In this document: positions 52,964 through 64,000 of the stretch, piece by piece
How positions within the stretch are numbered: position 1 is the stretch's first letter
How the letters are laid out: each line of letters opens with the position of its first letter
Assembly: GCF_016808335.1 (NCBI RefSeq)
Contig: NC_053150.1
Location: 49,634,848 to 49,698,847, forward strand
Source: Panicum virgatum
Taxonomy: Eukaryota > Streptophyta > Magnoliopsida > Poales > Poaceae
Direction: 5' to 3'
Length of the DNA: 64,000 nt
Position numbers and translations under genes: made by a program
The notes under the pieces: model-generated
What the model was told of the DNA's origin: nothing
What the model saw: the letters and a program-made list of their open reading frames with translations, nothing else
Databases searched by the model: none

Positions 52964-54467
52964 TTTTATTTTTTTGGAAATGAGAACATTTTATTAATTT
53001 CAAGAAGTTACATCGAGTGGATCGATACAACGCCTTAAACCGTTCCCGGCCTCTGTTCATTGGGCACACAGCCTACTAGATTTTAGGTTTAACAGACACA
53101 TTAATGACTTTCGATCCTGAGACAAGAACGTCACCTATGTGCCTGGGTAAAAAAAATCCTTTGCCACCCGCTCCAACCACCGGGAGGCCGCAACAAGCGC
53201 CTCCTGGGAAGTAGGCTGTTGAAGGGTAGCCCATGTTCGAAGCCAGTGCGTTGTCCTGTAGATAACCTGCAAAAAATAAAATTGTTTGTTTTCAAATACA
53301 GCGTCATTCCTGCAGAGCCAGACAGACCAGCACATGACTGCTGCTCCCACCATGATGAGTGATTTATGATGTTTTAAAATTCCATTCAGCCAGCTCCCGA
53401 ACATGTTGGATATACTTGTGGGTTGGCGGAGACCCCATGCCATGTATACCGTGGCCCAAGCCATTCGCGCAAAACGGCAGTCTAGAAACAGATGCTGAAT
53501 CGTTTTATTTTCATGACAGAAGAAGCACTGTTGATTACTCTGCCATTTCCTTTTCGCCAAGTTATCCTTTGTGAGGATGATGCCGCGCCTAATGTACCAG
53601 AGGAATATCTTAATTTTTAATGGTAGTTTCAGCTTCCATAGTTTTTTGTTGACATTGAGAACGTTCTGACTTATTAATCCCCAGTAATGTGACTTTACTG
53701 AGAAGACACCTGCTGGGTCAAGATTCCATCTAAACTCATCCTCATCGTGGCTGAGTGTGATGGGAGCCAGTCGGGCTGCTAGGTTATTCCACATTGCTAG
53801 TTTATTTTCGATGAGATCCCTACGCCAAGATAGATTGGGTGTTGGCGCTGAAAGCACTTGACCCATCGTATCATGTTTTCTCCTTGCAATATTATATAAT
53901 TGCGGGTATTGTTGTCTCAACAGTGTGTTACCTAGCCAAATGTCTTCCCAAAATCTAACTTGTGACCCATTCTTTATAACAAAGGTCTCGAACCGGAGGA
54001 ACACACTTTTTGCTTTCATCAAGCTTGCCCAGAAATGAGAGTCACCGCTTTTCCATTGGACTTGAACCAACGGTTTAGTCCCTAGGTATTTGTTGCGTAG
54101 AATCTGCTGCCAAGTACCATCTGTTGTCAACAGTCAGTATAGCCACTTGCTGAGCAATGCGATGTTTTTAAGTTCGAGATTTTGTATCCCTAAACCTCCT
54201 TGTTCTTTAGGTTGTCACATGATATCCCACTTTGCTAGCCGATATTTTCGTTTGTGCTCATCACTCTGCCAGAAGAACCGAGATCGGAAATAATCCAACT
54301 TCTTGCGAACTCCTTTTGGAATCTCGAAGAAGGACATTATGTACATCGGTAAGCTGCTAAGAACTAAGTTGATCAAGTTTAGCCTCCCTCCCGTGGAAAG
54401 GTTTTTCCCTTTCCAGCTACTAAGGCGCTTTTCAAAACATTCTTGTACTCTCAACCAATCGTTGTTT
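52964..54467 (-). mobile_element. 5'-truncated LINE with target duplication, unit 2
   Basis: Copy of 21834-23351, flanked by GCAAATCCATCCTG (52950-52963) and GCTAATCCATCCTG (54468-54481). The zf-RVT frame 54130-53135 (331 codons) is open here, whereas unit 1 has a stop. In turn unit 2 has a stop (WDIM*) near 54215 where unit 1 reads through. Confidence 0.9.
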
Positions 54468-54481
54468 GCTAATCCATCCTG

Positions 54482-56970
54482 TGTCTGCTAAACATGCTAA
54501 TTCGGGAGGCATACACTGGTGAAGGAACGATGAAAATGGGCAAACGACTGAAAACCAGTGAGACGAGCTTAGAAAAGATTTCAAACTTGCATATCTATAG
54601 AGTATATTCATAGATGTACTTTTGCTGCAAGAATGCACCCTTAAATTTATCATTGTTCATATGAGTTAGTCTAGAACAAGTTTGAACCTCAGCTGAAAGG
54701 ATCCCGTCGCTGGTGTGATGTCAACACTCAACACACGCAACCATCCCTGACAACCTTGGCTGACACGGAGGTGGTTGCTTCGTTGCACCCGCCGCCGGAC
54801 ACAGGGTGGTCGCCCCACGACCACGCCATGGGCTAGAGCGCCTCGCATCAGTCATCACTAACGCCGGCGGCGGATTGTATATCTATGGGAGCCGGCGCAG
54901 AGACGCCGGGACAGAATAGAGGATTGGTCCTCCGATCATCTGAACTCGGAAGAGATTCATGCGGCCGCCGCCGCCGGCGGCTGCCTAGCTTGTCGTTCGA
55001 TGCCACGGCTCTCCGGGCAGAGCCCGGACTCCGGAGCACACCGAGCGGCGAACCGTGGAGGGGAACGGCAAGCGATCGAGCAACAGTCCCTGCGAGGGTG
55101 GGAAGGGTCTCCGATCGTTGCCATGGAGCACCCCACTGGTCCCGTTGGCACCTCCAGTTACTGGCAATCTGGCCGCACTCGGGGAACGCTGGGACGCGCT
55201 CGCTCCTCGGCGCGGCACGCCTGATCGCCACGGATGACGCCGGGGGTCGCGCTGTCGGCAAACCGACGATCCTAAGATCAGGAACGCGAGATCCACAATA
55301 CTGTCTAGCTGGGTGCCTCCCTGAGCAATCCAAACCGTGCGCTCACGTCGGTGAGGCCGTCCCCAGCTTGCGACGCATGGCATGGCATGGCATGGCCACA
55401 TGCCTGCATTCATGCACCGCGCTTCAGCTCTTCTTCAACATCGACCAGCATCCTCCATACCCTTGCAAGTGTCGGATCGGCGCTTAGCTTTCCTATGCGT
55501 CTGCTGCGCCAGCGAGGAAACGACGACCATCTTCCTCGACGAGGTGGACACGGCCGGTCACGACGGACGGCGTGGTTGTATGCTAGGAGCAGCCCAGGCG
55601 ACGAGGCGCCTCGATGGAACGGATGGACAGGTTCGAGGGCCGATCGAGCGCACGACAGTGCTCATGGCGATCATCCATGGACACACTGGATTAGGCATCT
55701 CGCGGCGCTGCTTCGGCAGGGGGACGCTTGCCGGCACGGTCGAGGCCCCGTGAGGCAGTTGAAGCGCGCAACTCGTGGTCCATGCGGTTGCGGAAGCGCT
55801 GTTGGTCTTGGCTCTCGATGAGGACCCGCGTTCGTAGGCAGTGGCGTGACTCGCCGTCGAGGAGAACGGCGGGTGGAGGAAGACGAAACGATCTCGCTGT
55901 CGGCCAGAACGAGGGATGGGGGAATACGCGCGTCAATCTCAGCCGCACATTTGCGATCCAACGCCTGCGGAGAGACCCAGGGGGGACGGTATTTCATCTA
56001 CCGTCCACCCGGACAGTATTCGAAACACTGTCCACCCCCTGGCTCCGAGCGCACCGTCCGCCCTGCGTCTGAAGTCAGTCGGGACTCGGAAGGTCCTGCT
56101 GCTGCGGGCCTGCGACGGGACATCCCCCAAACTCTGCACCTCGCCTCCGAGTGGAGGAGTCGCCGCGGCCGCCCCCAACGCCGTCCCTCCTTGGCGTGAC
56201 CATGCTCACCACGCCGTCTGTCTTCCCCGTCAAGGCTGCTCGCCGCCGCGTTCTCGAGTCGAGATTCGAGAATCGAGCAATGCGTGGCGTCGGCGCGGCG
56301 CGCGCGCGCTCTGCCGCCGCATGTCCATCTGCAGCTACAATCAATTCGGTGACCCAACCTTCTGAAGTCGTCGATGACTCGCAGTAGCCGCTGTCTTGCT
56401 GACGTCCATTTCCACGGAACACAGCTAGAGGGCTCGCTCGCACGGAGTCCATGCCGAGGTCGCGATCGACCGCGTCATCGTCGCTCCGGGTGCAGAGGGC
56501 GGCCGAGCGCTCCGTCGCGCACGCGCGGTGGCCGGCGTCACCGGCTGCAACGACCGGACCGGCATTTGCCGCGGCTCTCGACCGCTCCCCGTTTGCCTTC
56601 CTCTGCTAGCATCACACGCCGACACCGGCACACGTTCGACATTTCGTTCTCTGAACTGCAGTGGCGTTCGACCCCGTGAAGGCAGATAAAGCGCGAAGCT
56701 CGTGGTCCATGCGATTGCGGAAGGGATGACCTTCGACGGCGGCGCTGTTGGTCTTGGCTCTTGATGAGGAGCTGCATTCCTGGAAATGGCGTGACTCGCC
56801 GTCGAGCAGAACGGCGGGTGGAGGACGAAGGCGAAAAGGATCTCGCCATATGAAAAATCAAGGCGCAATCTCATCCGCACAATAACGATCCAACGGCTGT
56901 AGGGGGCTCAAGGGGTGGACGGTATCTGCAGGCCGGCGTCCTCGACGACAAGCAGCCCGTCCTGCTTCTT
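54482..56970. other. YrdC-downstream DNA and tandem modules, unit 2
   Basis: Copy of 23366-26556 with a deletion of about 669 bp at 55375 (equal to about 24261-24930 of unit 1), next to a GGCAT repeat, and a 32 bp deletion near 56060. No recognised gene. Confidence 0.6.
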
Positions 56971-56983
56971 AACGTCCACCGGG

Positions 56984-57268
56984 CCAAAGGACCTCTAGCT
57001 GACTTGTTTAGGGGAACCCAGCGGCACTCCTCAGATTTTGGGATCGACTCCTCATGGGAGCGAATTTCAGGTTGAGGTTAAAAAAATCCCCTCGCCTGTC
57101 TCATGTCCAAAGCACTGTGGAGCCCGGCCTAACTCACAAGGCGACGGACCCCCGTGTACGGGTGGGGCAGGGGTTCGGGGGTTTTCTTGGCTGCTGTGAG
57201 AAGTCATTCTACCTCTCAAAAACAATACCGTGGGGGCGGTCTTACCCCCGCAGGTCAAGTTTTTTTTT
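56984..57268 (+). mobile_element. tRNA-derived SINE, unit 2
   Basis: Copy of 26570-26857 with the same 13 bp target duplication AACGTCCACCGGG (56971-56983 and 57269-57281) and T tail 57260-57268. Confidence 0.8.
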
Positions 57269-57281
57269 AACGTCCACCGGG

Positions 57282-58884
57282 AGGTTCTGCTGCTGCCGCT
57301 GGACATGCCCCAAGCGTTGCAGCTCACCACTGCGCGAAGGAGCAACCGGCCGCGCCCAGCGCCCGTGCCCCTCCCCGGCATGACCATGCTCGCGACGGGT
57401 AAAGGTGGACATGCGCAAGCTCTCTGCATCTCTGGGTCTCTACGCAGCACCGCGAACGCAACGGAGCTGAAGCCTATGAAGCAAGCAATAGCTCGTACCC
57501 GAGACAAGCGGTGGCGCGCGCGCAACTATGCGAGGCAAAAAGCAAACAGTGCCCCGCGAAGCTGCGAACTGCGAAGCCACATCGCCGTGCTACGACGACG
57601 CGCTCGATTACGCGCATCGGCCGGGATCCCGATCTCCATCATCCCACGGGCGACGGCGAGATGCGATGAGCCGCCTAGTGGGTTAATGGCTCGTCGGAGA
57701 TACCAGCTACCCTGCATCGCACAAGGCATGCGCAAGAACGCTGTGTCATTGAAGATGGCCGGTGCGTGGCCGCGCCGGCTCGCCGCCGGACGCCAGCAGG
57801 CAGCGGCAGCAGCAGTACTAGGGTAACGGCCTCGGCAATAAAACCGGCGCTACCAGACAGCTGCAGCAACAGTGCCGGACTGGATCGCCGGCCCGGCCCG
57901 GACCTTTTGTTCATTACTCCCCGAACAAAGTCGTTACCGCTAGGGCATTGACGCCGCGGCAGGCAGCTAGCTAGGCTAGCGCCTAGCGCATCAGGCTTGC
58001 CGCCGGCGCCGAGACCCCACCCAGGTGGGTCGGAAGCAGCTGCCCGCCACGGCATATGCTGCCGTGCCGTTCCCCCAAGCCCGGTTGCTGTTGTCCAGAT
58101 GTGCGTGCTGCGGCGCGGCCGGCCGGCCGGCAGAAAGCGGGATACAGCGGGGTGGCAGCCCGGCGCACGTGGACGGACCGGGCTCCCGCCGGGTAAGCCC
58201 ATCCGCCCGTGTCATGGCGGAGCGAGACAGGACACGGGAGGCGGGAGCGGCTGGCTGGCTGGCTACTCGGCTAGCCCTCCCTGTCCGTCCCTGAAGTCCT
58301 GGTCCCTGCCTGGGCCAGCAGCACGGCAGGCGGCACCACCGCCGCCACATGGCCTCTCTGCAATCTGGATGGATGTGCGGGGGGGGGGGGGGTCCTCGCG
58401 AGGGCGTGGGCGTGGGCGTGGCCGGCCTGGGCCCTGGGCTCGCGAGAGGGATTGGCATTTGGATGGATGGAGCCGTGGAGGCCGTACTAGGGTGTGTGTA
58501 TGTACGGGCATCGTAGACGTACGGTACGTGTGGAGAGAATCGCTTCGCTATTCCCACGGCCGGTACGCCACCTTCTTTTGCGCCTGCCGCCGCCATGGTA
58601 GCCACAGCTCTTAATTCAGACGTTTAGTTTTTACCAGCTGCTGTTACTCTTCGAGGGACCGATTGATGATGACCGATTGAATGGTCCATTGCGGCGGTCA
58701 GTACGGCGGCGCCCGGCGCGACCACGGCGGCGGACCGATTGAGCTCTCTCTCATCGGATACACCGCAGAGGTTACGACGGAAGAAAGGAAGGCAGCGGAA
58801 GTACCAGCGACCAAGCTCTCTCCCCGGTGACCTAGCTCTAAACGGTGTCCTCCCGGCCGCCGGCTCCGGCGAGCGGCGGCCCAT
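57282..58884. other. GC-rich DNA without a recognised gene, unit 2
   Basis: Copy of 26871-28463. A G run of 13 at 58380-58392 replaces seven G in unit 1. Confidence 0.45.
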
Positions 58885-60184
58885 GCCGCATCAGGTCAAG
58901 CTCGCTCCTTCCGTCTGTCTTGCGCTGCGCCAGCGCACGGCCAAGGATGGCGATGCAACTTCTGATCCAGTCAAAGATCGATACATGCTCCAGCGCGCCA
59001 ATGAGGAGATCGCCCTTCTCTCTTGTGCTAATCTGAGTGCGGGCATGGGGAAATTTTGGGCAGTCGGATTCAGATTCTGAGTGTGATGATCTTGGGGAGG
59101 TTGAGCTGTTGTCTTCGGGGCGACGCGGTGCTCCTTGTCCGGGGAGTTCCTACACCCAAAAGGAGGCTTCATTTTCGACGGTGTCGCCACCATCCCGGCA
59201 TTCCAAGCCGGGTTCGTCGGCATCGCCACCATCCCGGCAATCCAAGCCGGGTTCTCAGTCGGCGACTGTCTCCTCAAGCGTTGCCGCCGTGGAAGAAGGT
59301 GTGGAGAGGACCTTTGCCGCCAAGGAGGGTCTCTTCGGCGAAGACCTTGGGCGATGTCATCCTTCCGGCCTTAGCGGCGGCCGGCGGCAGGACAGTGGCG
59401 AGGGTGGGCGATGATCCGAAAATCTCGTCGGTCCAAATTTCAAATGCACCGACCCTCCCCAAGCGTGATTACCGTTCAGGATTTGAAGCGGAACGAGCCC
59501 AGACTTTCCCACGGGTCTGGGCCTAGGCTTGAGCCCACGCTGGTTCGGCCTTCTCGGTCTCTGGTCAGACCGATTCTCATCCCCGACTCGCCGCCTCGGA
59601 AGACCTACGCCGCCGTCGTCGCCATGGCTGGTGGTCAAGGAGCCGGTCGTCGCGCGCGTGGGAAGGGTGCTGCACCTGGCCCGCATTCCGCAGGGCCGCG
59701 GCATCCCTGGCCACGATCATGCCCCTCCGCCTGTAGGAGGTATGGGGCAGGGGCACCCAGCGGGAGGCAGTGCTGGCAACCAGTCCACGCCCGGCGGTGG
59801 TCCTCAAGGCAACAGAAGCGGCTTTGGCGGTCCTCAAGGCAACAGAGGCGGCGGCTTTGGCGGACGTGGGGCACCTCAATTGCGACGATCCCTGCTGGCA
59901 ACCCTAACCAGCGGCGTGGTTGCGGCCAGAGGGGACGTGGGCGGGGTCGGGGTGCTCTGGGTGTGGATGAAGCACAGGCTGGTGGTGCTGAGTTCGTCGA
60001 TCCCGTCGGTGATGCAGCTGAACCGACGGATCATCCACACCTGATCAAGCAGAAGAGGAAGCGCAAGGACGAGACAAATTTCAAGCTGCAATGCACAATT
60101 TGTGCGGAGGACCACATATATATAGATGATATGATGATACACATTCTTTTAAAATATCTTGTCCAAACTCGACTTCGTTTGTGA
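58883..60184 (+). pseudogene. Gag/ORF1-like protein, unit 2, frameshifted
   Basis: Copy of 28464-29762. An extra A near 59063 (GGGCAGTCGG) and further small indels near 59267, 59478, 59682 and 59750 break the frame. The C-terminal half (to CTICAEDH) is still readable. The same palindromic MITE ends it. Confidence 0.6.
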
Positions 60185-60278
60185 GATATAAAAATAACAA
60201 TTTTGTTATTTTTATATCTCACAAATGAAGTCGAGTTTGGACAAGATATTTTACAAAATTGTTTATCATCATATCATC
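60125..60278. mobile_element. Palindromic MITE, unit 2
   Basis: Copy of 29703-29856 with single-base differences in the arms, flanked by TA. Confidence 0.8.
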
Positions 60279-61167
60279 TACATGTGTGATTTTTTTGGTG
60301 AATTTAGACGACATTTTTGCCGTGGTTTGCACGGGTTTTCATGAAGTTCTGGTTTCCACCAGATATGTTCCCAAAGAAAAATAATATGAAATTTGACAAA
60401 ATGAGTGTGCAGGTACTTGAATCTTCGATCCAATTATTCTTTTACGCAAAAATAAAGGCGTGTCAGAAATTCACTCTGTTCAGCTAGCTTGTCAGCCAGC
60501 AATGTTTTTCTCTCACACTAAATCAGGCATCAGTCATCAGCCAGACAGTAGCACTTTCTTTACAACAAATCAGCACCAGCTACCAGCCACAGCCAGCCGA
60601 ACAAAACGATGAATCTTGGATCTAATTATTCTTTTATGCAAAACAAAGGCGGTAAGAAATTGATAGCAACAGTACTCAAATTTTGGATCTATAATTCTTT
60701 TGGTGGGTTGTCGGTTGGAAGTATTCAAACCTAAAAATGAAGGGTGTAGTGCGTTCTGGAATCTAGTAATTCTGAAAATCTGTTCGTATATATGCTATTC
60801 AAATCTTGGTTATGATGTTTTCATATGGAATGCTCTTACGTCCGCTTTAGAGTCGATCAAAAAAATCAGAACATTTGGAACGAAGGGGCAAGTTGCACAG
60901 ACAAAGAATCCAGTGGCATAAAAGCAGAAACCCCATTCGCACTCCATCAAGACTTGGATGACCGGCAGTTTCATTCGTGATATAGATAGAGCTTGAAATC
61001 GAGGATATTACTCCTACACATTGGTAGGTTTCCGACTAATGCATTAGAAACGATCGAGAAAAGTTTGCAACAATGTGAAAACTTGTGACATCACTCCCTC
61101 TGGCTATCTGTCAATTAGATTCAACGTGAACTAATACTGACTACCCAAAGATTCGCGACCGCTTGCA
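60279..61167. other. Spacer of unit 2 with small MITE 60477-60603
   Basis: Copy of 29857-30762; no gene seen. Confidence 0.55.
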
Positions 61168-64000
61168 CTATGCTTTCGCCATTTTCTTGCTCCTCTTTTT
61201 CTTAGCCTGCGATTTCTTGGTCTTGCGAGCTTCCCTCTTCTCTTCCTTCACTTTCTTTTTGTGTTCCTTCCTAGCAGCTTTTCTTTCCTCAGGTCCTAGC
61301 TTGAGATGAGTCTGATGCCATGAACCATCTCTTTCATCAGGTCCCAGCTTGGGATCAGCCTCATGCCATGAACCATCTCATCATAAGTGGAGACGAATTC
61401 ACTATCATCTTCCCCCACTTCCGTGTTGTCCTCCAATGAGCAGTAGTTTTGCAGATCCAAGGTTGCTTCCGCTGTATTTTGTGGTAATTGATCTTGATGC
61501 TTTTCATTGTCCACATTTTTAGTCCGCACAAATCCTAATAGTGGCTGACCATAAAACTTATATGCTGGTGGCTCGTAACCAGAGGATGAACGCTGCATCA
61601 TTGACATGTTGACAATATCTGCCTCACATTGCTTCATGTAATCCAACATCTATGCAAAGAAATCAAGTGCATTAGTTGTACATTAGTAGAAACATTAGAA
61701 GGAAGAAATAAGATAGCTGCAAACTATTGTGCGACATCTGAAAGAGATCGCATTATGTGCCACCACATAGTGCGATTGTGCTTTATCGGAAGGATCTGCT
61801 ACTTGAGATGTTAATAATTGCAGCAAATTCATGGCATAGCTGCTTGCCTGCACCATGACTGTGGGAGTGATTTCATAATCGTTTGGAACTATACCTCCAT
61901 TCTCCAAAATCTTTTGCTGAATCTGTGATTGAAAACAATAATGTTAAACAATTAGATTTCTGTCAAGTCATGCAGCACGGGAACTTCAAAAGTGATGGTT
62001 ATTATGAAAGATTGACATGTATTGTCTTATACTCCAAACATACAAGATACCTTTTCGAGGTAAGCATCAACATCTTCATCAGCAATATTTTGGTTAACAA
62101 CAAAATTAAATAAATCCATTACTGGCATGACCGCAACACCTCGTGTTTTAAAAAATCACCGCGCGCAATGTTGAACATGTCAATCACAACAACATACGAG
62201 ATACATGTGGTGATCAATTTAACTACCACTTACATAAATGTGCAGGCAATCTTCCTTCAAAAGTCCAATGCTGAAGGATGATCAAGATCAACAGATTGCT
62301 GAAACATCCAATAATATACAAGTGGCTCTGAACAATAGGCAAAAAGGAGTATGGAGATACGGATCGGTTGACATTAAAATGATGACTTGAAAAAAATATA
62401 ATAAGTGTTTAATTACCTCGAAATAAAGATGTTGTACTCACTCAAATCGCCATGGACTTGTTTGCACTTTGGTAAAGAGTTCGCATTATTGTAACTATCT
62501 AAAAAAAAGGTGTCGTGAGTAATACGGGGAAGCTGAAAATAATACACATACACTGAAATATAATAATGAGAACTTCTGTCTGTATGACTGGTGATTCTTT
62601 TCACCCCAATTTAGTATAAGACAATGCTTAGAAAAATTTAACAGTAATACACATCAGCAACGGAACACAAGGAGATAGCTAATAGCATGCTGCCAAGGTT
62701 TTCTCAAAGATTTTGCATGACAACTAGTAAAAATTTACAATCTCATTATAATTAGGTTCAAACTATAATCCACACAAAACTTACATTTTACACAAACAAC
62801 GACAAAGAAGCCTTTGTCCCAAGCTAATTGTGGTGGGCTCAATGGCCATAAAAACAAGAATAACTACCTCATGTATTTAATTTGTGTGCTCTACTTAATA
62901 TGCAAGTAATGGAACATATCAAAGCACAATATTGTCCACAATAACATCATCATTCCCAAATAACAAGCAATATTCAAGACCAATATATGATCAATATGGT
63001 AAGATGGATCAATACTTTAATGGTTCCGTTTGTTACTCCTTTGAGGTATTTAACTAGCATTTAGCTCAAATTCCCTTGTGGCCTGGAGGTCTGGGTAAGG
63101 CTGTCTAGGAATTCCCTGCACATTGACAAGGTTAATATTGTTTATGCTAATATGTAGTAATAATAATAATAATACTCAACCAGGAATCAGGGAAACAGAG
63201 ATCTGCAACTAGCAGGTTAAGATGCATTCTTCATTTCTATTAAACATGAAAATTTCATTGATTTTTTGCATAATGTTTCTAAGCAAGCAAATAGAAGACT
63301 ATGTCTTAAGGTACCTCTTTCCCAGTAGAAAGAGGTAACTAGCAGTAGCGGGTCAAGGTGCATTCATATTCCATTGATTATTCTCACAATAATGTTCTAT
63401 AGGTAAGCAAATAAAAGACATTGTTGCAATAGTATGCACTGTATCTTAAGTTACCTCTTTCTCTGTAGAAATGCAGCCATTTATGTTACTAAAAGTACCA
63501 CGGTTTAACATCTTGAATAAAACCATGTGGTTCTTGGGTCAATAGCCTGAACATAAACAAAAAACATTTAGTGTTTCAGAAAATTATTTCAGCACAATAT
63601 CCTTCATTAGACATAACCAAGCATCAAGAAGGCCACACTTAATAATTCTATAAGAGAAATAAAATCTCATCCGGTTGCATGTGTATAGCAGGCAACAAAT
63701 AGTAAAAAGTTAGATTTGATCGTAACTATACAACAGTGAATAAACAAAGATCACTCCAGCTAGAGAAATTTGTCAAACTTCGCCTTTCTGTACGATTCTT
63801 TTGACTCTTAGTGCCATCTGAGACACGTACATAATCTTAAATGGAGCAGATTTTCAGAATGTTGCCATGGAAGGTAGTACATGATGAGTTCAGATGAGCT
63901 GATACAAATTATTATTTTGTATAGCGTACGTCCAAGGGAAACAAGAAACAACATACTGGTATAATAAATTTCAATTTCTAGCATAGATGTATAAGCGATA
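61168..64000 (-). pseudogene. RIO1-like kinase gene, unit 2, partial and frameshifted
   Basis: Copy of 30763-33609; the 5' exons lie beyond the window. Extra lesions relative to unit 1: one base lost near 61377 in the acidic C-terminal exon; one base lost in the IDVSQ exon at about 62260 (CTTTTGAAGG) plus insertions near 62300; two bases lost in the AIDPRT exon near 63527. The HGDLSEYN exon near 62460 has also lost bases. The ATP-binding exons are absent here too, so that loss predates the duplication. Confidence 0.8.

Larger units (their letters stand above)
46883..64000. repeat. Unit 2 of the tandem segmental duplication, cut by the window end
   Basis: Colinear copy of 14780-33609. All insertions shared by both units (two LINE fragments, MITEs, SINE, palindromic MITE) predate the duplication. 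The gypsy LTR at 14049-14779 has no counterpart next to 46883, so that insertion either came after the duplication or the left end of unit 2 is independent of it. Confidence 0.9.

Overview
The window is nuclear DNA from a grass (Poaceae, probably panicoid). The evidence is nested LTR retrotransposons of the Sirevirus, Tat and Ale types, grass MITEs, SINE, LINE and Helitron pieces, and three low-copy plant gene families with spliced exons: DUF4220/DUF594, RIO1-type kinase and a YrdC/YciO-domain protein. I see no rRNA, tRNA, CRISPR or organelle sequence.

Layout. 1-14779 is the 3' part of a Tat-type Ty3/gypsy element (3' LTR 14049-14779). A complete, very young 13.1 kb Sirevirus (Ty1/copia, minus strand, 352-13463, TSD TCCGA) sits inside it. 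The Sirevirus cut an antisense gene of the gypsy element. That gene's first exon encodes MARTKQTAR, the first nine residues of translated histone H3. The gypsy LTR itself lies in the 3' end of a DUF4220/DUF594 gene.

From 14780 on, the window is a tandem segmental duplication with a unit of about 32.1 kb. Unit 1 runs 14780-46882; unit 2 starts at 46883 and leaves the window at 64000. Each unit reads: DUF4220/DUF594 gene (minus), LINE 3' fragment, AT-rich spacer with a Helitron-like end, MITEs, a stray last exon of the YrdC-like gene, a second LINE fragment, GC-rich DNA with repeats of about 1 kb, a SINE, a gag/ORF1-like reading frame ended by a palindromic MITE, and a RIO1-like kinase gene (minus). 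In unit 1 this is followed by the intact YrdC-like gene (36321-39210) and a second copy of the GC-rich DNA holding an Ale-type copia element (39887-44660). The corresponding part of unit 2 lies beyond the window.

Function. Only the YrdC-like gene looks intact (nine exons joining in frame, 309 residues, probable plastid transit peptide). Both DUF4220/DUF594 copies are damaged, by different lesions. The RIO1-like copy that can be read through lacks the exons for the ATP-binding half of the kinase and carries frameshifts. RIO1-like and YrdC-like genes stand head to head. A 1.4 kb Helitron now fills what was an intergenic gap of about 0.4 kb. Otherwise the window is layered transposon insertion, and the duplicated copies serve as filled and empty sites for dating the layers.
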